A DNA stretch of 64,000 bases from NCBI RefSeq assembly GCF_003672135.1, contig NC_039519.1, forward strand, positions 7,564,001 to 7,628,000. The letters run 5' to 3'. This stretch comes from Ooceraea biroi (Eukaryota; Arthropoda; Insecta; Hymenoptera; Formicidae). The notes beneath the pieces are model-generated. The model was not told the origin of the DNA. It saw only the letters and a program-made list of their open reading frames with translations, and did no database searches. Made by a program: the position numbers and the translations under genes. This document shows positions 36,606 to 47,577 of the stretch, piece by piece (positions within the stretch are counted from its first letter, which is position 1; each line of letters starts with the position of its first letter).

Positions 36606-37027
36606 CTGAAAAGAGAGGACCGTTTTAGCAATCGCGATTACACGAGGCCGCGAGGGATCAAGCCTGATCCCCGGCGAAGCGAGGCGAGGCCCCGCGAGGC
36701 CTCCAGGGGGCACGTAAAGACCCTGCTGAGTCGAGCGATGCAAGTGTCAGATGCAACCAAAATGGGTCTCTATACATCGAAGCGCATGCCTTGAAAGTTA
36801 CATCGAAAATGGATCCTCCGCGAAATCGCCTTTCGGAATGATCCATCTCGCGAAATCGCGCTTTTCGAGGTACCGTGCACGAGTTTCCTTCCGGGCTTCC
36901 AAAGGAGAAATTTTGCGATTATATGAAATGAACCAAACGATGGAATAGCAAAAATGGAAAAACGGTCAAACGTTCTCGGAGATTCTTAATTGCGGATTAC
37001 AATCTCGAAAAGCGCTTCTTCGGTCTC

Positions 37028-37059
<32 letters not shown>

Positions 37060-37520
37060 AGGATACTAACACACGTGCGATTGTCTTCCTGTACGTACAT
37101 ACTTACTTCGTTCTCATGCCTAAACGGTATTCGGTATCTGAAACAACACAACTTACAAAAAAAACTATGCAAGATTAAATTGTATATCAAATCTATAAAT
37201 GGTTACGTAGAGATCAGGAAGAAATTATTAATAAAACATAACAGGAAAGATTATCGTAGAAGGCGTTACAACAAATATACTTTATTTTCAAATTGTATCG
37301 AGGAACATGATCGGTTAATATCGGTTTCGAGCGAGCCTTTCATCCTTCAGATGCGTGCCATCTTCATCAACTTCTCTTTTACTGCCTGCCTTATAGTTAT
37401 AGTTATACTCCCGTGTGGTGTTAAAATGTTGACAAGCCTCGTTCGTTTTATAATAATACATCTTTTATTATTCAGCAAAAGAAGAACGTATTTTCAACGA
37501 CATGACAACAGAGAAAGAAA
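36606..37520. other. intron before Z21, with GC-rich patch and GA repeat
   Basis: 36640-36760 is strikingly GC-rich for this window, and a GA run follows at 37027-37060. The longest plus-strand ORF (from 37075) starts here but has no recognisable domain. Confidence 0.5.
37027..37060. repeat. (GA)n microsatellite
   Basis: GA units with one interruption (AAAG). Confidence 0.9.
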
Positions 37521-37523
37521 TAT

Positions 37524-37788
37524 TGTTGCGTCCGGGCGTTCGCTCACGACACTCACACGCGAAGAACAACTCGTTAACTTCCAAAAAACTCTCTTTATTC
37601 TAACAACAGAGATTACACGTCTTGTCACACCGAGAACTCCCCGAAAACTCTTTAGTCTTCTTTTTTGTTCGCCGCGTCTCCGTCTCCGATGCCTGTCTTC
37701 TCATGGGTCATCGATTTTTTGACCGATCGATGACGATCGGCCGTCCGGGTGGCGGCTCTTTCGCACGGAGCCACTCCCGGAAACAACA
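37524..37788 (-). mobile_element. solo-LTR-like element abutting the Z22 stop codon
   Basis: About 265 bp, much richer in GC than its flanks. Read on the minus strand it begins TGTTGTTTCCGGGAGTGG and ends CGGACGCAACA, the TG...CA ends of a retrotransposon LTR. An AATAAA (37594-37599) sits about two thirds of the way in, where an LTR poly(A) signal belongs. The 4-bp TATT lies on both sides (37521-37524 and 37789-37792), consistent with a target-site duplication that shares one base with the LTR end. No internal retroelement genes flank it, hence solo. The family is not identified. It is in the same orientation as lola. Confidence 0.65.
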
Positions 37789-37790
37789 TA

Positions 37791-37975
37791 TTAATACATG
37801 TCTACTTTATGCTTGCAGAATAGGTGCCTCTTGAGATTGCCTTTGAAGTTTGACTTGTAATCGCAGATAGTGCAGCAGAAATTTGGCGGCTTGCCGCATG
37901 CCATTTTCTGATGTAGACGTAGACTCGATGGCCATGCAAAGTGTCGTCCGCAACACTGACACGTGTACTTGAAAC
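37791..37975 (-). CDS. lola: lola terminal exon Z22 (minimal two-finger module ending at an LTR)
   Basis: The shortest complete finger module, 61 residues: G-FKYT, finger 1 at 6-27 (CQCC, H-F-A-W-P-S-S-L-R-L-H, KMAC), GKPPNFC, finger 2 at 35-56 (CTIC, S-N-F-K-G-N-L-K-R-H, FCKH), tail KVDMY and TAA. The TAA lies within 5 nt of the edge of a solo-LTR-like element, so the whole 3' UTR appears to be transposon-derived. The acceptor is GTATTCTTGTTGCAG. Other frames are also open here, but only this one carries the fingers and array phase. Confidence 0.88.
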
Positions 37976-39024
37976 CTGCAACAAGAATACTAATCAGCGA
38001 GAAGATTCCTTTACAAAGTTATCAAGTACCAGAGAATTCTCCCAAGTTGCGAACAAGAACGCCTTCTGCTGAGTGTCCTATATGCTTCTATCTATGGAAA
38101 GCGTGATTCCGTGATTAATATCAATTTGTGACAAAAAACAAAAATAAATCTCTAAAACATCTTCATATAAAAAGTCATTATTTTAATTATTAAGAATTTA
38201 TTGCAATTCTTTTCAAAATTGGGATTCTTTAAAAGGATTAAGATTGATAATTTTTCTTTTCTTTTCTTTCTTTTTTAGCAATTTTATTAATATTAGATAT
38301 AATTATTAATAATTATTACTATATTACTAACTGTATTTAAAAGACATATAAAATGTGAGTTATATAATTCATAGATTAGCACATAAGTCAATAACCGTCA
38401 CGTTTAATATAAAATTCGTTTTTTCTTTAATCAATTTTAAAAAATAGCCATGTGTAAGATGTATTTAATGTCGCAAATAAGAAAACAAAGATCATGGAAT
38501 GAAAGAGAAAATTATGTTTTATATGTATATATTATAATATATAACATAATTATCTTTTAAATATATATATAAAATAATAATTTTATATTATTGATGATAT
38601 AATAAAGTTATGCAAATCTTTGAAGTGTCAGTTTCGCGAATTGATTCTGTCGCAAATAAAGCAGCATCACATCAAGTTTGTAATAAATAAAATAAACTTT
38701 CAAAGCTTTATTACTAATTTATTGGATCAACACGTGACATGGTTTTGGCAAGTTTGAGAATAGATTTTTTCATCTCTAGCATGCACAACATAGATGCGGA
38801 TTTCAAATCCGTCATTTTATTTGTGTAACTCTTTGCTTCTTAGCATAAATCAAAATAAATTTTCTAAGAAATGTTTTTAAAGAATTTAATGGATAGAAAA
38901 TTACTAATCTCTCTCTCTTTTTTAGATTATGTAATCATTACAAAATTACATAATGCATTATGTAAATGTATGCAAGAAAAATATCATGCATACTAAAAAG
39001 CTAAAGAAGAGATCTTCAATTAAT
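37976..39024. other. intron between the relic exon and Z22
   Basis: AT-rich, about 1 kb. No functional feature was recognised. Confidence 0.5.
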
Positions 39025-39201
39025 TTATAAAAACATATGCTTCTTCTTGACGTGTGCAATCAAGTTCCACTTTTGTTTGGACTTATGCGGACAATATAGA
39101 CATTATAATGTCTTGATGGCAAGGCGCACTCAGTGCGTACATGCTTTCTTAGGCTATTCAGCCAAGTGTAAATTCTCCCGCATCTGTAGCATTGATCCGT
39201 T
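39025..39201 (-). pseudogene. lola: frameshifted relic of a lola two-finger exon
   Basis: Both fingers are recognisable but in different frames. After the acceptor GATAATGTTTTCAG, the array phase hits a stop within about 15 codons. Shifting the frame gives DQCYRCGRIYTWLNSLRKH and RTEC; then ALPSRHY, and after one apparently missing base CLYCPHKSKQKWNLIAHVK and KKHMFL with TAA. So at least two frameshifts separate acceptor, finger 1 and finger 2. Finger 2 resembles Z20 (K-W-N-L) and Z23. Either a decayed module or, less likely, two sequencing indels in 100 bp. A start in another phase from an unseen upstream exon could rescue finger 1 only. Confidence 0.75.
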
Positions 39202-39581
39202 CTGAAAACATTATCGTTAAATACCAATTAACAAACAAAATAATTTAGTCGGTTTAATCGAAGCTTTTGTAAAGGCATTATACAAAACTTAAAACCGAGA
39301 AACTGTATGGTAATTCTTTAATATCACTTTGATTCCAACTATCGAGATTCACAATAAACGATAGTAAACAATTTTAACGTTGTGCGTTCAAACAACTTTG
39401 CGCACAATTATTTCATTAATAACTAATAATTTACAAAGATAATAATAATAAACCATAACAAACATTTTCATCTGCGTTAAATATGAGTGTGCGATTAATA
39501 ACTGATGCGTATAATAGATCAACACTTGGTCACTAAAAGATTGCACATGTAACAGTGAGCTAAAGGAGCACATCTATGAAC
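39202..39581. other. 3' UTR of Z23 and intron before the relic exon
   Basis: 380 bp, AT-rich, with no clear AATAAA on the lola strand. Confidence 0.5.
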
Positions 39582-39889
39582 TTAGGCAAAGTGGATCCTT
39601 TGAATATGCTTCTGCAGACTACTCTTGTATTTGGTGCGATGCGGGCAATATGGACAGCATTCCTTCGGATCCTTGCCGCATTCAATCTTCAAGTGGTTCT
39701 TCATATTTCTTAGCCAGCGATAACCCTTCCCGCAATTTGGACACTTGAAACAACCTGGTTTTCTGTCAAGACAACTGCCCATTCTTCGGGCAGGTCTTAC
39801 GTTCACGCAATTATAATTGTATATGACTTTGTGTTGATTGGTTGCCCGTTCTTGATGATATTGAGGATAACTGGACCACGCTGCCGTCC
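39582..39889 (-). CDS. lola: lola terminal exon Z23 (two-finger module)
   Basis: A 102-residue module. Leader G-TAAWSSYPQYHQERATNQ runs 49 residues and contains three stray Cys (about 27, 39, 46). Finger 1 spans 50-71 (CPNC, G-Y-R-W-L-R-N-M-K-N-H, KIEC), linker GKDPKEC, finger 2 79-100 (CPYC, T-K-Y-K-S-S-L-Q-K-H, QRIH), tail FA. K-Y-K-S-S-L links it to Z15; the doubled Cys before finger 2 is shared with Z20. The ORF extends 109 nt above the acceptor ATCTTATTGCAG, but that is intron. Confidence 0.89.
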
Positions 39890-40681
39890 CTGCAATAAGA
39901 TAAAAGGCATTGGTTAGTGAATGGTCACGGAGATTTTGAAGAAAACAAATTTCAGCAGCAGGCGAATCCAATCGTAGAAACTCTCGCCACCATTTCAATC
40001 GTAAGGATAACTGCAGCGTAAGATATGATTCTTGCTCACTTTGCTCAAGTCTATTATAATTAGATTATTTTTTCAAAAAGTTTGTATTACACCTGTAAAG
40101 ATAAAATCTTTTGACTGATGACATATACAATTATCTAGATATATAGAAATTATAAAATAATAAATATGCAATCAAATTAAATATCTAATATTAAATATCA
40201 ACCATAATTAATACGTATTAAGCATTTCCTCATACAAATAATGTTTCCTGATATAACACAGATAAATTTTTGTTCTATATACCACAATAAGTTAAATCAT
40301 ATTATAATTTTCATGAAGAAGCTAAAAGAGGCAAATGTAAATTTTTATAAGTATGTTATATATGTGTAGAGATGTAAAAGTATGAGATTACTTTTGTACA
40401 TCTCATGTTATAAAATTATTTATATAAATACGTAAAAAGGTGCTCCAATTTATTTATTGTGTAAAATTTGGCAAGTACTTATAAGTTCACGATAGTGATA
40501 CTAGCTACAACGTATAGCAAAAGAGAGTAAAATTCAAAGATTGGTAAATTTTGCGAAAACATAAAATTTTAGAAAAAAAGTTATTTAAAAAAAGTTATTG
40601 TTCTCTATTCCCATCATGTAAAAATATTCGTTACCACGATTAATACTTTACGATTACTAATATCAACAGCACGCGCGCGCG

Positions 40682-40715
<34 letters not shown>

Positions 40716-41033
40716 GAAGGAAGGTGGAAAAGAGCAACTGCAAATTTGCGTAATTCACTACCTTGATGTTTATTATTTTACAAAGCCATTTAATAAATGT
40801 TTTATCGTTTCAGTTTCCATAGATTGATACTGGATAAATACCCTAGATAAATAAATTCATCCGAAAATTATATTGCAGTTTTCATCTTCCATGTTAACAT
40901 GTGCGTATTTACGGAATTATTCATTAAAATGATTATAATCATAAATCGTAGAAAACAATTAGAGTTACAAAGAATAGAAATCGAATAATAATAAATGTAA
41001 CAAGTATAAAACTGCGCGTGTTCAGAACGAGCA
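39890..41033. other. 3' UTR of Z24 and intron before Z23
   Basis: AATAAA at 40769-40774 (minus) and a GC/GA compound repeat at about 40671-40711. Confidence 0.55.
40671..40711. repeat. (CG)n(GA)n compound microsatellite
   Basis: A CG run of about 10 bp followed by about 15 GA units. Confidence 0.9.
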
Positions 41034-41350
41034 CTAGTTACTACTGGAGAAAACGTTCTTTCCAGGATGATTGGTACGGATATGCTGATAGAGATTGCCG
41101 CGTTGTTTGGTTCTACGAGTACAATATGGGCATTTGAATTGTGGTTCCTTGCCACATTCATGTCGTGTATGTCTCAGCAAGGTGCCGCGATGTTGGTAAC
41201 CCTTGCCACATTTCTCGCAACGGTACGGGTAATCACCGCGTTGTTTCACCATCCATAGTGTTGTCAAATTCTTCATCAAAGGCATCACCGAATAGGTGCA
41301 GTTCTGCTGGTGTAGATTGTTGGATATAACCATATACGGTACTGACGAGT
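41034..41350 (-). CDS. lola: lola terminal exon Z24 (KQRG-group module)
   Basis: A 105-residue module: leader D-SSVPYMVISNNLHQQNC and on to KQRGDYPYR, finger 1 at 45-66 (CEKC, G-Y-Q-H-R-G-T-L-L-R-H, RHEC), GKEPQFK, finger 2 at 74-95 (CPYC, R-T-K-Q-R-G-N-L-Y-Q-H, RTNH), tail PGKNVFSSSN. First member of a run in which finger 2 carries K-Q-R-G or K-Q-T-S and the tail reads x-G-K/Q-x-V. The acceptor is TTTCTCTCGCTTTCAG. AATAAA at 40769-40774, 260 nt below. Confidence 0.9.
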
Positions 41351-42082
41351 CTGAAAGCGAGAGAAAGAAAAGAACAGGTCACGTTAGTTATGGAATGAGA
41401 TGCGACGGTTGCATTATGAAGATGCTAATAACATGACAGTGGGAAATACGAAGTATGTGTAGATGATTCTCGAATCATCATTTCTCCAACTTGGAATATT
41501 CGCGTTAGAGTTTGCAATGTCAAATCCCACGAGTGATCGAATTTTGCAACAAGCCCAGTTTTGTTCATTTTATTCGTATGTAAATGATGATGGATGGACG
41601 ATGATGGATATTTTTCAGCAGGGTAATTACTTTATTTCGATTAAATACGAAAATATTATATTTTATTTGTCGTTTTTCTCGTTTTCTGGGAAAATGAGAC
41701 AAGATACAGGATAACACAGTGTATGAATAAAATTAATTTCTGCAAATCATAATTTAGCATTTGTTCACGTCCAAATTTTAATTATAATGACTAGACATGT
41801 CAGCATCAGTACTGTAATACTGTAAATGATCGACAAAGAGGTTTGAAAACACAGTAAAAAGGCAGCTTCTCTGTCACAATGCCCGTCGGAAATTACACAC
41901 AAAATCAACTCATATAAATAATTACTTGGAATCAAATAGTCCACGAAGAAAGATTCAAAAACTTTCAAACTAATGTAAGATATATTAAAAAAAAGATAAA
42001 CAATACATAAATAACAAAGAAAAAGAAACATTGCACTGTATATATATTCAAGAGTTCAATTCTTCATCGCTCTTTGTGAGTC
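41351..42082. other. 3' UTR of Z25 and intron before Z24
   Basis: AATAAA at 41631-41636 (minus). Nothing else was seen. Confidence 0.55.
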
Positions 42083-42423
42083 TCAGTTGAGATCGATCAC
42101 AAAGACCTTCTTGCCCCGATGGCACTGACGGATATGTCTATAAACATGGCCACGTTGTTTCATCTTGATAGTGCAATAAGGACATTGGACTCTCGGTTCC
42201 TGGCCGCATTCGAATTTCATGTGCCTTTTTAAGTGCCACGCATGTATGTAACTTTTGAAGCACCGCGTGCATGTATGCCTCTCGATGTCGCCTCGCATGG
42301 ATTCGCTACGGTTCTTCCTCGGGTTCAATGGTCTCTCTTCCTCATAGCTGAATTCTTTGGACTCTACCATCATTATTGAACATACATCCTCCAAACTGGC
42401 CTCCGCCTTGATCATCTTCGTAT
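42083..42423 (-). CDS. lola: lola terminal exon Z25 (KQRG-group module)
   Basis: A 113-residue module with a 51-residue leader that switches from acidic (ASLEDVCSIMMVESKEF, EEE) to basic (PRKNRSESMRGDIERH). Finger 1 spans 52-73 (CTRC, S-Y-I-H-A-W-H-L-K-R-H, KFEC), GQEPRVQ, finger 2 81-102 (CPYC, M-K-Q-R-G-H-V-Y-R-H, RQCH). The tail RGKKVFVIDLN ends in V-x-x-I-D as in Z26. The acceptor GTTTTCTTTTAG is TAG. The in-frame ATG at residue 4 is internal. AATAAA at 41631-41636. Confidence 0.9.
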
Positions 42424-43023
42424 CTAAAAGAAAACAAATCGGTAGAACGTGAGATTAGTCGGATGATCGAGATCCCACATATATTAAAGATCGAAGAAAG
42501 AAAGATAAAAATGAGAAAATCGCGAAGAGAGCTTGTCTATGTTACCATGAGTTATTCCCGTCACCTGACCCTGAGGAGCACAAGCTCGCGCGTGAATCTC
42601 CTTTACGTGCTCGGCTTGCATATCGGCAAACCAAGTTGCGTGTCCGATTGTCCAGTAGAGCTAGCAACGGGTGTTTAATACATCAAGTACATGAAAATAA
42701 AACAGTCATCTTTCTCAAAGACTCGTAGGAATATCATAAAAATGTTTTATTCCATCAAGAAGTACAGTACAAGTGGTACAATCAACAAAACGTTAATTAT
42801 AACAGAAATCATATACAATGTCGTATACTTGCATACCGAGTGCGGATGCAACTACCGTCGGGATAGGCGCGCATTAAGAAAATAAAACAAAAAAGAAATA
42901 AAAAACAAACAAACACGAGAAACACAATAAAACGAAATCGTCGGCGAACGTGTGTCGCGAACGAAAAGGAACAATTTCTGCGTGAAGGCAAATTTAACAA
43001 GGCTGTGTAGCGACTCCTTATTA
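42424..43023. other. 3' UTR of Z26 and intron before Z25
   Basis: AATAAA at 42746-42751 (minus). 42540-42680 is GC-richer but carries no finger or known element. Confidence 0.5.
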
Positions 43024-43346
43024 TCAAGGTGAATCAATAATGTAAACGCGTTGGCCGGAATGCTTCCTGCGTATGTGCTGGCTCACATGGCCCCGCTGCT
43101 TGCTGCGAGTGCCACAGTAAGGACATTTGAACCTCGGGGTCAGGCCGCACTCATAACGCAGGTGTCGCCTAAGACTTTTGATCACGCTGTAACCGTTGCC
43201 GCACTTGGGACACACGTGATTTCGACCGGTCCCTCGACGCCCTCGACGTGTCAATAACCCTCTGCCACTGTGGTCTGCATCGGACTTCTCCGAATTGTAC
43301 ATCCCAATCCCATAACTTCCATAAAGAAGTGGAAAGACACGTTCAA
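43024..43346 (-). CDS. lola: lola terminal exon Z26 (KQRG-group module)
   Basis: A 107-residue module. Leader V-ERVFPLLYGSYGIGMYN ends in an Arg-rich stretch (LTRRGRRGTGRN). Finger 1 spans 46-67 (CPKC, G-Y-S-V-I-K-S-L-R-R-H, RYEC), GLTPRFK, finger 2 75-96 (CPYC, R-S-K-Q-R-G-H-V-S-Q-H, RRKH), tail SGQRVYIIDSP. Nearest relatives are Z24 and Z25. The DNA of this exon is distinctly GC-richer than its surroundings. The acceptor is CGTTTGTTTTCAG. AATAAA at 42746-42751. Confidence 0.9.
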
Positions 43347-44300
43347 CTGAAAACAAACGACAAAATTATTAGAAGAAAGTAATCGGATAATTCTCGATAG
43401 CGGATATGATCCTTACGAGGAATCTCTGACGTCTGTGTCGTGAGAAATATGTACTGGTATCTACGTGTAACATATTTCAATTAGGGATTGCGCAATTTAT
43501 AATTTAATGCTATATGAATGTTTGAGAAAGCTGGTATATATTTTAATGATTTTTCTTTTAAAACCGTTGCGCAGTAAAGCCATAAATAATACTTAACAAT
43601 TTTCGATGCGTTCGATATGTTACTATTATTTATTGATCTTTTTATCCGTACGTTTTTGTAATTATCAGAATTAATATTTCAAACCATTTGCTTTTGTATC
43701 TATTTATCATTAAAATACGTACCATGAAACGCAAGATAATATCGTGAGAATCATGATACATCTATATATAAGCCAATAATAATATGTAAAAACAACATAT
43801 AGCATGTAAACGCAATACATAGTGTATAAATAGTATCACCTTTTCTACAGTTCTTCAATTCAGTTTGTGTCATAAATAAGATAGTAGACTGATCAGCAAA
43901 CGCTATGTAATTTATTTGACAGCAATTATTATTTGCGAGTTTGACATTAAAAATATATGTATCTGATAAATTGAAGAAATTTGAGGAAAACAAGAAAATC
44001 CTAATTTCCTGTAAGCTTGATTTCGCTCCTACCTGATAAAGATGACAATTAAATATTCTTGAAACATCGGCCATCTGAAAATAAAACTCGTAAAAATAAT
44101 AAGATATCAAAATAATATATCAGCTGTGAGTAATAGAGGAAAATACGATCGAGATTTTCTATCGCATATCGCAGAGGAAATATTTATTATTCTTACAACA
44201 ATCGTAATAACATATACATAATAACGTCCATAATAATTCAATCACACAAAGTGATTGACATCAATACGAGGCACCGCACGTAATAATCTTGTAAGCTTCG
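43347..44300. other. 3' UTR of Z27 and intron before Z26
   Basis: AATAAA at 44183-44188 (minus). A 42-nt exon-like segment at 44033-44074 stops in the array phase. Confidence 0.5.
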
Positions 44301-44587
44301 TTAAGACTTGAGATTAATGACCCAGACTCTTTCGGCAGGATGTTTCTTCCTGATGTGAGAATAAATTTGTGACGTCTGTTTGCTACGCAGTTCGCAATAA
44401 GGACACTTGAATCTGGGCTCGTGACCGCACTCGTATCTGTAGTGACGATTGCGATTGCTCTTCAGGGTGAAACCATGCAGGCACTTGGGACAATAGTAGA
44501 GGGTCTTCTGAGATTGATGAGGCGAACATTCGACAACCTCAACGCCCGGACCTACGAAGCTCATGAAGGAATCCATCATGAGAAGAT
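44301..44587 (-). CDS. lola: lola terminal exon Z27 (KQTS-group module)
   Basis: A 95-residue module. Leader D-LLMMDSFMSFVGPGVEVVE is hydrophobic and acidic. Finger 1 spans 33-54 (CPKC, G-F-T-L-K-S-N-R-N-R-H, RYEC), GHEPRFK, finger 2 62-83 (CPYC, R-S-K-Q-T-S-Q-I-Y-S-H, RKKH), tail PAERVWVINLKS. ECGHEPRF, L-R-S-K-Q-T-S and HIRKKHP are shared almost word for word with Z29, the clearest recent duplicate pair here. The acceptor is TTTGTTTTCAG. AATAAA at 44183-44188, 113 nt downstream. Confidence 0.91.
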
Positions 44588-45911
44588 CTGAAAACAAAAA
44601 TTGATTTGTGAGGATCTTTATTCCGAGGTTGTTTCACTTGGTAGTATCTGAATTCCAGACGCGTCGATAAGCGTTTATCGTTAACTGCAGATAGAACAAC
44701 AAACATTTTATTATCTCAAAAAAAGGAAAAAAAAAAACAAATGAAAGAGAGGGAGGGAGGAAGAAAAAGAAAGTCTAACGATTTCGATGAGAAACCTTCC
44801 TCAAGAATACTTATCACCGGTCCTGGAGAAAATTGACTCGTTAGACATCACGATACAAGAAAATCCAGCATGGACGCAAGCACACAAAAACAGATAGAGA
44901 ATTGCATAGATTATTGTTTGTAATATTAGTCTCGTGACGCGCGAGAATGAAACGAATTGGTGAGAAATCTGATTGAGTGGATGTCAAGCACGTTCTTCAC
45001 AGTTTCGGATGTGGATGAAAGACGGGACAGAGGTGTCCATCGTTAGTTTCAAACAAACAACACGCGCGTTAAATCGTGTAGATCTACTGTGCAGCTATGA
45101 CAAATCGCAAGTAAGTTCTTGTGTTTCCAGATATGTTTAGTGGAAGCAACATGAAGGTTTAATCTAGGGAATGTCGAAGTCGAAGTCGAAGGGCGGGGAT
45201 ATCGAGAGAAAAGTACTGAAGCACATTTGGCAGGTGGGGTGTCCGAACATCAATTTATTTTTATTTTACACTTCCACAGCGATTTTATACGATTATAAAA
45301 CGTATCGCGAGAAATCGCTAAGTTAATAAATCGACTGAGATGAAAATGCGTTGTATTCCTGATCGACGAAAAAACGCAGAGATACCTTGACGCACATTGT
45401 ATAATAAAGTTTGGCGCGATGGATAATCGCTTACAATCGTCAATTCAGGAAATCGTCAAAATATCTCGAAATTAGTAAAACCCCTTGCTCGTGAAAACTC
45501 GAAACATCCTAAAGTTTCATATGCAGAGAACTTAAAGACCTAACGGAACGTACAAAGTACAACTTGATCTCTATCATGCGTTGACGGATCAACATGTTTA
45601 ACACGTGTATTCGCATCGCGGCCGAGCGCGAACGCTCAATTATATGTATATACTTATATTGCTACACGATCAATAATTATATCACAGCAACAAAAACAGT
45701 CGGCCACTAACGTGTCTCTAAGGACTCTTCCGTTGCGCATACGCGAACAAATGCGAACGAAAGCGGGACAAGTGTATCGCGACAATCGAAACGCGGAAAC
45801 TGATTCTATGACAACAGCAATGCCTCCACCACACGAAGAACAATGCTTCCATCTATTTCCGCGATGTTGATGGACAAATACATTCTATGTCTATTAAATG
45901 TCTTGAAGTGT

Positions 45912-45943
<32 letters not shown>

Positions 45944-47203
45944 TGATGCGTCTTCGTGTGAGAACAAAATCACGAAGAAAGACAACGCGTGGTTCTAAAT
46001 CGATCAATGAACAAAAGGTAACTATACGTTTGTTCCGACCGCTTGAAAACCCTGTTCTTTCAGACTTTCTGCTTCCGTTAGTAACAATTCAGTCTTCATG
46101 ATGAACATCCGTAACTCGCGTAACGATCGCTTGGCGTAACGAGCGCTATAACAATTCCGATTCGTCGATTTTAAAAGCAACAACAATTCTTCACTAATGA
46201 TAACGTATAATGATCGTTCCTTTCCTAGATCGTTCTCAGTCTCTCATTCAGCCTGATCGATCTTACTGTAGACGCACGCGAATGTTTCCTCGTGTCACAT
46301 TGTCAACCTCACAACCTGAATTGTTAAAATTACATAGCTATACTTTAAAAAACATACGGTTCTCTTAAAGCTCCTAATAATCGAAAGATTGCTTATTCGA
46401 TAGCGCGCGAATGCCAAAACTCCGAATGTGCTTGCACTAAGTGTTTCTTTTCCAAATAAGCCCTTGTCACACAAGGCTATGTGCCTAATATATTGATTGT
46501 ATAACAGTTCCTAATTATTTCAACGATGTTATCACATCTTTCACATCGTGACGGCTCCGCGCGCCGGCTCTTTAACTGCTAAGCATGGAGATATTTCGTA
46601 ACGTGTAAAGACGGAGAGAATATCTGACGGTAATACTGAGTCCCACTATTTCAGACGCTACGAATCTCGCACGGTTCGTCGTTTGTGCTTCTTCGATAGC
46701 GCATCTTACGACGAGATCAAGTATTGCGATATATATGAAACATCCGTCCGATATGAAGCGAGTTTGACAAGCGACACAAGGGAACCGCACAGTGTCTGTG
46801 AAATTCTTTAAAACAAGAAATAATAATAAATGTATTATCTCAATATATTAACATTTAAAAAATAAATAATAAATAATAAAAAATAATAAATAATAAATAG
46901 AAGCATTCATATATAACGCCATATTCATGCGAAATCAGTTGATGAAAGAATCGTGAAAAAGAAACGCATCCAGCTTCTTCCTTTTCTAATATTATACATA
47001 CATAATATTATACATAAAAAATATTGCATTAGAATTCGAGCATATGAGATGAGATTACAATTTTGCAGACAATTGCAAACGTTCGCCCGACTCAGACACA
47101 AGTGTGATTCCCCGAGCGGTTGTCAATCGCATATTCGCTGCGGTGATCTGCTGTTCCAACAAGAGAGGCAACGCCTCCACGCACGGTCACAATGTTCATT
47201 TAT
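44588..47203. other. long exon-free gap between Z27 and Z28
   Basis: 2.6 kb, visibly less AT-rich than other gaps between 44.8 and 46.8 kb, but with no finger or psq codons on either strand. Contains a TG run (45908-45943). Candidate regulatory DNA. Confidence 0.45.
45908..45943. repeat. (TG)n microsatellite
   Basis: About 17 TG units with one TA interruption. Confidence 0.92.
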
Positions 47204-47577
47204 TCATTGTTGATCCTTACAGCAATCCACAAAATTTTTTTGACCTGGATGTCTGCTTCTGATGTGGGACTTTACATTAGATGTCTGCTTGCTACGGAAT
47301 TCGCAGTACGGGCACTTAAAGCGTGGTGCCTGGCCGCACTCATACCTGAAGTGCCTGGTTAAATTGCCCTTGACAGTGAAGCCGCGACCGCACTTGGGAC
47401 ATCTGAACGGCTTATTTTCGTCAAACATGCCCTTTGGATAAGCGCTTCTTACGCGGCTGTGGGAGTAGAAATCTGATCTCGAAACGGACGGGCAGCCCTG
47501 GCCAAACTCTCTGTTGTCCGTAAACTTGTAGAAGTGCAACAGCTTGTTTAGATCCAGTTCCGGGGCCGCATAGAATC
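47204..47577 (-). CDS. lola: lola terminal exon Z28 (KQTS-group module)
   Basis: A 124-residue module whose leader is among the longest: 59 residues starting G-FYAAPELDLNKLLHFYKF, likely helical at first, then Ser/Arg-rich. Finger 1 spans 60-81 (CPKC, G-F-T-V-K-G-N-L-T-R-H, RYEC), GQAPRFK, finger 2 89-110 (CPYC, R-S-K-Q-T-S-N-V-K-S-H, RSRH), tail PGQKNFVDCCKDQQ. The stop TGA runs directly into AATAAA (47199-47204 overlaps its last base), so a very short 3' UTR is possible. The acceptor is CTTTGAACTTTCAG. Confidence 0.9.

Noticed and set aside
37075..37722. Longest plus-strand open frame (215 codons)
   Set aside because: No recognisable domain; it crosses the GA-flanked intron and runs antisense through the solo LTR. 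Open by chance.
42540..42680. Possible coding or mobile-element block of higher GC
   Set aside because: No finger codons, inverted ends or transposase motifs could be found on either strand.
44033..44074. 42-nt exon-like segment with CAG and GTAGGA borders
   Set aside because: The array phase gives a stop after eight codons. Retained only as a chance match.
46572..46790. Minus-strand frame beginning MRFPCVACQTRF, resembling half a zinc finger
   Set aside because: There is one C-x2-C but no His pair at finger spacing and no convincing acceptor in phase.
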